Shown here: positions 54,803-64,000 of the stretch, piece by piece | How the letters are laid out: the number at the start of each line of letters is the position of its first letter | Numbering within the stretch: the first letter of the stretch is position 1 | Source of the DNA: Juglans regia | Taxonomy: Eukaryota > Streptophyta > Magnoliopsida > Fagales > Juglandaceae | Direction of reading: 5' to 3' | Assembly (NCBI RefSeq): GCF_001411555.2 | Contig: NC_049911.1 | Span: 4,526,001-4,590,000, forward strand | Length of the DNA: 64,000 bases | Program-made: the position numbers and the translations under genes | Notes under the pieces: generated by a model | What the model saw: the letters and a program-made list of their open reading frames with translations, nothing else | Told to the model about the DNA's origin: nothing | Databases searched by the model: none

Positions 54803-57800
54803 TTAATGTTTCCTCATGGTAGTATTCCGTGCATCCTGTGTGAAAAATAACCATGAGGAAACATGCAATTAGTATATATATATATATATATATATATAAA
54901 TTTAAAAATAAAAAAATAAAAACATTGCAGACTTATAAAAGCAAATGGAAATATATATGATATTGTTGAAACACAATAGTAACTACTAACCTCACGATTG
55001 GAGGAAAAATTACTAAGGGTACCGAGTACTTCTGGGAGTTTAACAAAACTCTCAAATGATCTAATCATAGCTCATCCAATTTGAACATTTCTCCAACAGA
55101 CTATATAGGCAGAACCAGATAATTTAAATCCAAATATGTGTGCGGTAAAGAAGATACTTGCGGATAATTTGACTTGAGAATCATATCTTTCTAAGTAAAT
55201 CTTAAAGAGAACAATTTAATGGTTTCTGCCAAGGAATTTCGTTTTGTTGTCTTTTCTTCCTAAGGAGACGAGGCAGATCAATTCTGATGAAGCATATAAT
55301 ATTTTCTTATCCCCTTTAAAAAGAAAAAATATAAAAGGAAAGCAAAGCGATACCAGGGTAAGTGGGTCAGTGACATAGTCCATTAGCTCAGATGTGTAAT
55401 AAGAGTAAACAGAAGAAATGATCGTCTAAGACCTTAACAAGTAGATTAACAAAACTCATGGCGAATAAGGACTAGAACAACACACTAACAGCTGCATGAC
55501 AAACTCCAGGAAGCAAATATACCATAATAATAATTAGCTTACATACCTTATGCCGAGTGTCAAAATCAGCACTGTGACGTGAAGAGGAGATGCAGCTTTC
55601 ACCATGCGGTGAAGAATGAGTTCGTATCCCTGGATAAGAACGGCGCAAGTTTTGAGGAAGCTTCATTAGAGTGCCAAACCATGAACTTGGCCTGCCACCA
55701 ACCAAATGTTCACTACTCTTACTCAACCTCGGACATGCTGATGAAGGGTGATCATGTGACAGTACGCAGTAGGAGTTAAGATGCTCCTCTCTGCAAAATG
55801 TAGCAGCTGAATCCCAGTACCCTCTCAAAAATGAGGTTGAACCAAAGTGTTGAGAATGCTGGAAGATGCAAGATGCTGAAGAATATTGCAAGGGTGCAAA
55901 TCTTCCATCCACTAGATTTGGTGACTGTTTCCTGTCAGAAATCCCAAGATAGGCTGTCGATGTCCAATCTTCAATTGTTATTCCCTGTTTGGCTGCAAGC
56001 TCAAATATCTTTCTTTCATCAAGCCCTAATCCCACGAGCAAGTTCCACAGATTTCTTAGTGCTTCCCTTTGGTCATGGATGACTTGATCCCTCATTGCCA
56101 TTTCAAACTGAAGCTCAGTATTAGCCATCCCCTACATTAGTGCAGTATAACCGTCAGGCTCTGAAGGCATGTTTATAAAACATCATATAAAGCCTTAGAT
56201 TCTTCCTGAACCAATGTTTTAGTACGGCAATGCCCAGTCATCATTTTTTACAGATAGGAACCAACATGAGCTTAAGACAAATGATCTTGTTGTGACGAGT
56301 AAACTTGTTCAGAATAGATTCCAGGTTGAGGTGATTAATAGTCTCGGGACCATTTTATACATAGAGATCCCCTCACCAAGTGTTGTTTGGAAAGCGAGGA
56401 CTTCTTGTAATAATATAAGCTAAGCTCATTTACAAGTATCAGACTTTCTATAATCGTAACAGCCAATTCCAAGACAAGTAGATTGAGTCCTACTTATATC
56501 TACTCACCAGGATCCTGTATTGACTGAGAATGCTCAAGTAAGTTTTGTTACCATTGTTACTTATTGCTTCCTCAATCATATTTTGCAATTGGCATCGATG
56601 CTTCTCATTTGCTTCAATTTCCTGCAAAAGATAATCGGTAATATGGTACAAAAGCATTAAAGACTGTAAATCTTATGATCACCAGTACGTGGAGAGCACT
56701 ACCTTTTGGTAATTGACACCAGCTTCATCATTGTCACGGATGTTATCTAGAATGACTTGCCGTCTTGCTCTCAAAGCCTCCACAACTGCTCCATCTTTTC
56801 CAGTAACCTGCGACAGTAATAGAAAAAAGGTACTTTATCGTTGGTATAAACTATATAAAAATTTGGTCCTAGTATGGTAAGCAGAGCAAGAAAATATTGG
56901 GAGGGAGATGTGACAGTAAAGCAGACATTCAGACCTCTATCTTGCCCTTTTTTTGGTACTGCAATCTTGGTGGACAATTTAGAAATGCAACGTGCAAGAA
57001 TCTAAATTCTAAGGAATTTCTTCAGGCATCAAATTTCAGAGAGAAATGAACACTTTGTTACATTTATGTATTTCTTAGACGATGTAGAATGGGCAAAATG
57101 CAGTCTGCATGATAAAAGTGGCACTATCTAACCTGTTTTTTTGCAATAGCATCATCAAGATGTTGGAGTTCAGTTCGGTTCCGAAGGTTAGTTTCCTCAA
57201 GCTCAAATAATGCCTTCTGCAAATTTATCCGTTCCTGAACATTTTCACTTATTTCATGGCTCAATATATTCAACCAAGAGAGCTCATCGTCTGCAGCCTT
57301 CTCAGCAGGTTTGACACTTTTGAGTGATTCTTTTGCAGCCAGTTCTTTCTTCAGTCGGCCAACCTCAACCTGTGAAATCAAATATGTCATATTCCAAGAC
57401 AGGCTATGCTACCTCAAAAAAACAGATAAAGCTCTATTTAATAGCTTACCTGAAGACTGTCAATCATCAGTTGGTAATCTGATACGTGTGTATCTACTGT
57501 GCCTATGTTTTTCTGTTGAGAAACAAGAGCATGATGAAAACTCATTACCAAGAAACAATGCTTGATGTGGTGTGAGTCTACAGAGAGTGATAACTGAATT
57601 AAGCCTGGTAAACCATGTAGATACTAAACAGAAGCATATACAAAAGATACGCTTTACTGTGACAGAATAGAAACTGAATACTGACAATTCAATTAGCAAA
57701 CAACATGACCTTACTCTGATGCCAAAAGGGAAGCTGCCCCAACTATAATAGAAGAAAAAAGTAGAGTTTATTGAGAGCTATAATATAAAAAGAGCTGAGT

Positions 57801-60800
57801 ATTAGCCTTCCAGCAGAATTGTGTTCATCCAAAAAGAATATCAAGTAAAGCACTGCAAGCCATAAATAACTTTACAGTGCTCATGCTTTCAAGAATGATA
57901 ATTTTTTTATAGGTAAAAAGAAAAAAAAAAGTGATAATTAGATGTATCCCATATTAATTTTTGAGTCCCACCTGAATGTGTGTCTTTATTTCCTTTGCTC
58001 GGTCAGCATACTTCAAGGTATTCACAGTGTGAGGATACTGACTGTCCACAGGGCACACTGTAGCAACCATGACTGTTTGAGAATTACCACTCAGACCATC
58101 TTTAAGTATTCGTGTCAATTTGCTGCAAGAAATGTATATTAGCTATCAAACAGGGACAACTTCAGATTATAATAAGTACCATCTGTCACCTGTTGCGGTA
58201 AGGAACATAAGCAAGACCCTTTTTTTGTTGTTTCCCCAAAGCATTTATACAGTTTGCTAAAGCAAGAAGTGACCGGTTGATATTAGCTCCATCTCTTAGC
58301 TTTTGGCCTCCGCTATTTGTTTCAGAAGCTCGTTCACTGCCAGCAAGATCTACAAGTGCAAGTTTTCCTCGCATTATTTGATTTCGATACTTATTTTTTT
58401 GTTTCCTTTTCACAGTAATCTCCAGAACTGCATGTGATCTGGTTACATGGAAACAACTTCAAATGAGATCATGCAAAAAGGTTGCACTACATAGAGATGG
58501 CTCCATGCTAGAAATATCTCAAAAAGATGATAGTGGGATAATGATCACAGCTGTAGTGAAGTGACAAGTGAGAAATTTCTTAACATGATGATGTGGTGCT
58601 TATAATTATTATAGTATCAGGAAAGTTTGAGTATCATTAATGTGGAGAGCGCAGCAGCATGTGTAGTCCCTGTCCCTTATTGGATATTTGTTAGTTACAC
58701 CTGTTACAGAAAGAGCCTGTAAGAGACGGGGGAGGAGTGGGTGTTGGCATAGGGTTGGATTGGTAGCACCTGTTCCTTAGCTGGCTATTTATGAATAGTG
58801 TACGAGAAAAGGGATGCTATACACAGCTAATGATGACAGCAATGATGATATGTTTTGGGCAAGTAAGAAATCCAACTAATGCATGCTCACCGTGAAGAAG
58901 TTGCATTGACCTCTGTGCTTTCTGTTTTCCGTCGACTATTCCCCAAATTCAGGAGTTCAAGGATTTTATCAGCTGACTGAACCTGAATTAGAAGCATAAG
59001 TAATCAATAATAGGTTGTTAACCATAGTACATAATTGATGCATCAAAGACCCAGAATGCACATTGATAAAGGAAAATAAAATAGAGTAACTGGTTAATTA
59101 TGTCGAAAAAAGAAAACATGGCGGATGAGAATTAACGAAACCATAAGTGGCCATAAGGTCAGACGAGCGCATAGAATCTATTTTGATTGCTTTATTGATT
59201 TTCAGCTAAAGACCAAATACCTATTCATTTATTTTATTAACACAGAATAAGGTTAACAAGCCACAGACAGATCAGCCATGATTCAGTGATGTGGTCAAGG
59301 CTTGCATCTTGCATGTCAAGCAGACAAACACCACCCAGATGAAACATATAATTGGCGGGGGGGGGGGGCAATAACGAACCTTGATATATCTCAGCCCAGC
59401 AACAATTATTCCTTGCTCGGGATCCTCTCTAAGTTCCAAATGACATGATGATTTTTCAAGCAAATCGTAGATAACCTAAGTTCATATGAGATCAAACATT
59501 AAGAGATAAAGAACGTGAGCAATATATATGTATATATATCAATATCTTAATCAAAACGAAAACCTTACTTCATTGTAGACTTCAAGGTAGGAGCAAGTAA
59601 CTTCAAATTCATCAGAGCTCTTGTTTGATTTGATCAGATCAAAAACAGTATGCAGACTGAGAACCATGAGTCCAGGATCATCTTTAGTCCCAACCATTGT
59701 ATAGGTTTTACCACTGGATATGTATTAAAAAAAAATAGGTAGATTCCATTACTAAGAGAATTAACAGATGGAGAATGAGAGAACAAATCAAAATACATAA
59801 AGATATAAGATCAAATTTTTGAATGAATACTAATTGATTTAACAAACTTTTTAATTATTCACAGTGCCCATTAATGATGATGATGAACTTTACAACCAAT
59901 GCGCATCCCTGGACAGCATATAGGCTCACAAGTGGAATTACCATTACCACATATAAATAAAGAATAATTAAGAATATGATATGGAGAAATACAACATCTG
60001 TGACTACAGACCAGGAGACTAAAATCTAATTGTTTTAATAAATTGATCTCAAATGCTGGCAAAAGAAGGAAACTTATATGCAGCCAATTGACCTGCTTCA
60101 TGAAATGATATTCATATCTCAACTAACTGCAAACTTCTATGGTTTAACCACAAAGAGTAGTTGAAGTGCGCCACCAGCTTTATAAAATCTTACATACCAT
60201 GAAAAATTAGAAGATATTCTTAGGTGAATGCTTCACTTTTGATTTAAAATTGTTAAGATTCTAGAAACTAGTATCGCGCTTTTTGTATAGGTATTTTTTT
60301 ATACCATTCATATAGATGGATGGTTAAAAAACTTTTATTCTAGTACACGAAAAAATTCAAAGTTACAACCAGACAAATACATTATAGGCTGAGGTTAATG
60401 ATCAAATTCTTTACTAGCTTTCCATTTAGCCACTATGCTTTGATGCCATTCTGAAATCATGCCATAGAAATCAACTCTATGCACATGGAGAATCTTGGAA
60501 ATTGATGGCAGCAAATATGGACAAACAACGCAAAAGTCACCCAAATTTTCAGATAAATAATGACCAAGGAAAGGAAATTGCCTTATCCAGTACGGAGATA
60601 AAAGTAGGCAAAAGATTAAGAGACAATAAAAAACAAAACAACTACACTAATAGATCTTGTTAGTTACCTTCCAGTTGAACCGTATGCAAACACAGTTGCA
60701 TTCAGACCTTGAACAACCCCTGAGATTACAGAGGATATACATTTTTTGTAGACATCCTGGATAGATGAGTATAAGCAGAATGATAAGTTATAATAACATT

Positions 60801-61648
60801 AAAAAAGCAAATATATTCGAAGATGGTTTGGGCTATGCATTGAGTATAGTTTTTTAGCAAATGTTGATGGACTGAAGGAATTATGTTAACCTGAAAATCT
60901 AAGCTGTTTGCACATCCTAAAGGTTTAATATTCTAAGATTTTCGTGGAAAGTGGCATATGAACAAGCAAAATGCAAGTGAACAGACTGCAGCGACCACAA
61001 TTTATCCGAAATTAGACTATTTTACACGATACGTGTGCCTAAGTAACCATCACAGATGAGGGGACCTAACCATAGGGAAAAGTCAATATTTATGTCTTTC
61101 TGTGCAGTATGCATCATTTTGCCAAAAAGGTTACATAATTTTAATCATAATGGATAAAAGAACATAACTCCACTACGTTAAAAAATGCAGCATACCACAT
61201 TTGTACATCCAGGACCAAATGCGTGATCGAAACCATATCTCTTCTCTTTTGTTCGATTCTGTATGCGTTCAAGGTAATCCTTGGATGGGTCGGGATCCAA
61301 CACAACCACCTCCTATAAAACGAATTACAGCATTAGCATACTCACAAAAATCAGTAATAGAACTCACTTAACTAATATGAAGCGAAGCCAAGATTTATAG
61401 GTTTAAAGAAGAAATCTAACACCGACACACCTTACTGTCAATTACTCGGACAATGTTGCGACCCCGTTCTCTCTCCGTAAAGGGCCTACATTTTACGGCA
61501 ACCTGTGGCCAAAATCGAACAGAAAATATCAAGCAAGAAAGTGGTAACAAAAATAAGGCAAGTAATGATTTCTGGACTGGTATAGAAAGGAAAGATTCAC
61601 CGTAAGTGTGGTGGCTTTCTTTGCGGCAGGAGCTCTAATGCTCGGCAT
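54803..61648 (-). CDS. Kinesin-8 family motor protein (KIN-8B-like)
   Basis: I built 16 exons, all in consistent phase: 61601-61648, 61431-61502, 61196-61312, 60668-60756, 59569-59713, 59380-59475, 58891-58982, 58190-58438, 57972-58122, 57450-57512, 57133-57369, 56703-56807, 56508-56621, 55547-56131, 54991-55050 and 54803-54835, about 751 residues. The motor is N-terminal: P-loop GSTGSGKT (about 105-112, split by intron 4), switch I NATSSRSH (215-222), switch II DLAGSE (250-255), neck [16 protein letters not shown]. Coiled-coil-like helices follow (residues 375-525), then a Ser-rich tail. Kinesin-8 motors walk to microtubule plus ends and regulate microtubule length; in Arabidopsis KIN-8 function is little known to me. 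The last two small exons are less sure (acceptor TTTGAG); an alternative last exon at 55065-55100 would end in ELDEL-like FKLDEL. All splice sites in the motor are intact. Confidence 0.9.
54872..54898. repeat. (TA)n microsatellite in the last kinesin intron
   Basis: About 27 bases of TA between the two last predicted exons. Confidence 0.85.
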
Positions 61649-63072
61649 GATTCTCCAACATCGATTTCCAAAGTATCACAGGGGCTTTAGCTGTAGCTAC
61701 CAATTCGGATCGGGTTTTGAAATCTTGAAAAGAAAAAAAAACGATTGTTCATACCATTTTTACAGGCCTAAACTAAATCCAACAGCAGGAGAGTCGCTTT
61801 CATTCCGTTTCCACATAAATGCACTTCATTTTGATTTGCAAAATGAGCCCCGATTCATTTTGACAAGTCCCTACCCTTCGCAGAGTGAACGGGCAGTAGC
61901 AGAAAATTCAAAAAGATAAAAAAAAAAAAAAAGAAGAAAGAAAGGAAAGATCAAAGGAAAAGAGGCTTTCATCAGTACAAAGTTCTTTCCTTCAAAAAAC
62001 CACAAGTAGCAACCAAACCACTGATTTTCTCGAACCACATTGTGTTGCGAGAAATTTGGAAAGCGTACATATCAGCCATTCCCTGAAGAACAAGAACTTC
62101 AAAAAAAAGTAGAAAGATCCAAAGATTGCATGCAGAACCCGAGAGGAAACATGCGATGCCAGAGCTCAACAAAAGGCTCCCGTGGAAGCGCGTGGCAATG
62201 GAAGGTAGTGGACGAATAAAAAAGAAAAGGCAAGAAAGATTCTGTGTTCTACGGTGTATCGTACTGTGATGTACTGTTGCAGGCAGCAGTTAAATTGCGC
62301 AGGTGTGCGTGGAAGAAAGAGCAGCAAGTGAATTCCAACTTATCATTGAATGTTACATTATTAATTTCAAAGAGTAACGTCGGATATAAGTTTTAAATAT
62401 ATAAGTTTTTAATAAATTTGTAAAAATGTGAAACTTATTAAGAAAAAATGACTTTTTCATATTTTTTTTTTACAATGGAGTCATTTTTTTTATAAAAGAT
62501 TTGTGTAAGATTTGTGCATTTGAGATTTGTATATATTATTTATCTAATTTTAATATCATGACATGTTGCATTACGATAAGTATAAGTTTTAAATAGATAA
62601 ATTTTATATAGATATTTTTATAAAAAAAAGTGAATTCCATTAAAAAGAATTTTTTTACACTTTTTTAATATGAAGTCTACATTTTTAGAAAGATCTGTAC
62701 GAAATTTATCTATTTAAAACTTATACAAATCATTTATCATGCTATTACATTCCTAATTTATAGGGTTTACTTTATCCCATTGTGGCACCACAAATATCAC
62801 GTGACTTATTAAAAATTTTAGAAATATATATATTATAAAAATGGCACTAGAAATATAAAAAGATGAAAACTAAAGTTAAAGATTCTCTCTACTTTCTCTA
62901 CTTTTTTACGTTGTCATGTTAGTAGGGCAAAGTGAGTTATATAGCTTAGGGGTACAGGTATAGTAGCATTAATAATTTTTTTACTATTCAAAATTTTTAA
63001 TTTTTTGAATTTCAAATAATATTTGTTGTAACAAGTTTTTATAATTAAGAAAGATAAACACGTATTACTCTT
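61649..63072. other. Upstream region of the kinesin gene and AT-rich intergenic DNA
   Basis: Nearest to 61648 lie the 5' UTR and promoter. No clear TATA box is seen. From 62380 to 62760 there are inverted, T/A-rich repeated phrases (TATAAGTTTTAAATA and its complement side TTTAAAACTTATA), which suggest a small decayed foldback element. No gene is seen. Confidence 0.4.
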
Positions 63073-63257
63073 CGTTTGATACATCAACTCATCTCAATTC
63101 ATATCAATTCATCATTATAATTTTTTCAAATCTCAACATAAAATATAATAAATAATTTAATTTTTTAAAATTTAAAAATAATAATAATATTAAAAAATAA
63201 TATTTTAATAATATTTTATCATTTCAACTCAACTTAACTCAATTCAACATTAAAACG
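63073..63257. mobile_element. MITE-like element, same family as 47971-48149
   Basis: AT-rich segment with ends rich in CAACTCATCTCAATTCA and CAACTCAACTTAACTCAATTC. Its interior, read on the minus strand, matches the body of the element at 47971-48149 (AAATTATTTATTATATTTTAT, then TTTGAAAAAATTATAATGATG). Ends and target duplication are not fixed. Confidence 0.5.
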
Positions 63258-63863
63258 CATTTGGTTGATGCTAAAAATATAAAATTAAGAAATTAAGAAA
63301 CGAGCACTCAGGAGTTATCGATCAAGATTGAAAAATTGGTTATCTAAATTTTTTAGTTGAAACTAATTTTGATAAAGGAATACTTGAACATTTATTTATC
63401 AAAATTGTTTTCGTTGACTTAGTTTTTGAAACACATTAAAATACTAGAAAACTAATTTTTTTTTTTATTAAAAAAAAAACTATTTACTAAATCGTTTTTC
63501 CACAACATAAAATGGATGAATGTGAATTTCTCGATATTAAATGTTGCCTAATGTTGTGGATTAATTTTATGTTTATTGATTTAAGAAATATGTAAGACAT
63601 AATTCGTATTCAAAAAGTATACATAACAGCCTTATACCACATATTTGTTGAGTAAAAAAATAATAATTCTTTTATTCAGCAGGTGTGTAGTATAGAACTA
63701 CTGAGTAGAATAATTCTTTTTATCTTCTAGAGTTTTTGTTCCAATTCTAGACTTTAGAATAGGCGAGCAATATACACATAAAGTGAGTCTCACGATATTT
63801 ATAATTGTCCGAATGAATTTCTCAAACAATAATAAATATTTAATAAATACTATAAAATATGTT

Positions 63864-63900
63864 GGAGCGGGCTACTCTGGGCAGTAGAGTAGCCCGCTCC
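63864..63900. repeat. Hairpin with 14-bp GC-rich arms
   Basis: GGAGCGGGCTACTC (63864-63877) pairs exactly with GAGTAGCCCGCTCC (63887-63900) around a 9-base loop. It stands out in AT-rich DNA and may be a terminus or centre of a foldback transposon running off the window. Confidence 0.8.
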
Positions 63901-64000
63901 ACTTTACCACTTATTGCTTTTCAATTTTTATTTTTCTATTTACATTTTTTTAATAGATTTAAATATTTTTAAAAAATAAAAAAAATACACTAATATACTT

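Noticed and set aside
55065..55100. Alternative final kinesin exon ending in a stop after FKLDEL
   Set aside because: It is in phase, but the two-exon ending 54991-55050 plus 54803-54835 is also in phase, has a strong GTTAGT donor and a CACACAG acceptor, and reads more like conserved protein. It is not fully excluded.

Overview
The window is plant nuclear DNA. It has intron-bearing genes with GT/AG junctions, long AT-rich intergenic stretches, many (AT)n microsatellites, and several families of plant transposable elements. The genes are eudicot-like. Small foldback elements such as those at 47971-48149 and 63073-63257 remind me of the Fagales/Juglandaceae, but that is an inference from memory. 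No prokaryotic, organellar or CRISPR signal is present.

Layout. (1) 1-8826: a decayed Ty1/copia gag on the minus strand (about 1885-6040), split by a 2.5-kb solo LTR (3345-5838), then AT-rich DNA with a possible small inverted-repeat element. (2) 8827-13689: a complete but dead 4.9-kb Ty1/copia element with two 283-bp LTRs. (3) 13906-35320: a three-level nest. A LINE with a 13-bp target duplication and a 5' inversion (twin-priming structure) was hit near its 3' end by a CACTA transposon (18374-35080, TSD TAT) carrying fragments of host genes, including a piece of an ABCB transporter. That element was in turn hit by an 11.3-kb CACTA/EnSpm element (19656-30927, TSD TCT) carrying decayed transposase genes. 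(4) 36668-38205: an intact four-exon bHLH transcription factor gene on the minus strand. (5) 38.6-48.6 kb: intergenic DNA with microsatellites, a perfect 21-bp-arm hairpin, a rearranged endogenous pararetrovirus (Caulimoviridae) at about 42200-46300, a Ty3-like LTR remnant and small MITEs. (6) 48659-53291: a WDR5a-type WD40 gene (COMPASS/Set1 scaffold). Its single 3.7-kb intron holds a truncated LINE, a tandem duplication and a 375-bp TRIM retrotransposon. (7) 54803-61648: a 16-exon kinesin-8 gene on the same strand. (8) 61.6-64 kb: AT-rich intergenic DNA with small foldback elements.

Three host genes look functional: bHLH, WDR5a and KIN-8. The WDR5a/KIN-8 pair is, as I recall, also adjacent in Arabidopsis (At3g49660/At3g49650), so it is probably an old syntenic block. 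All transposon and viral genes seen here carry stops or frameshifts. The most informative content is the nested insertion history, which can be read to the base from target-site duplications and from reading frames that resume across insertions.
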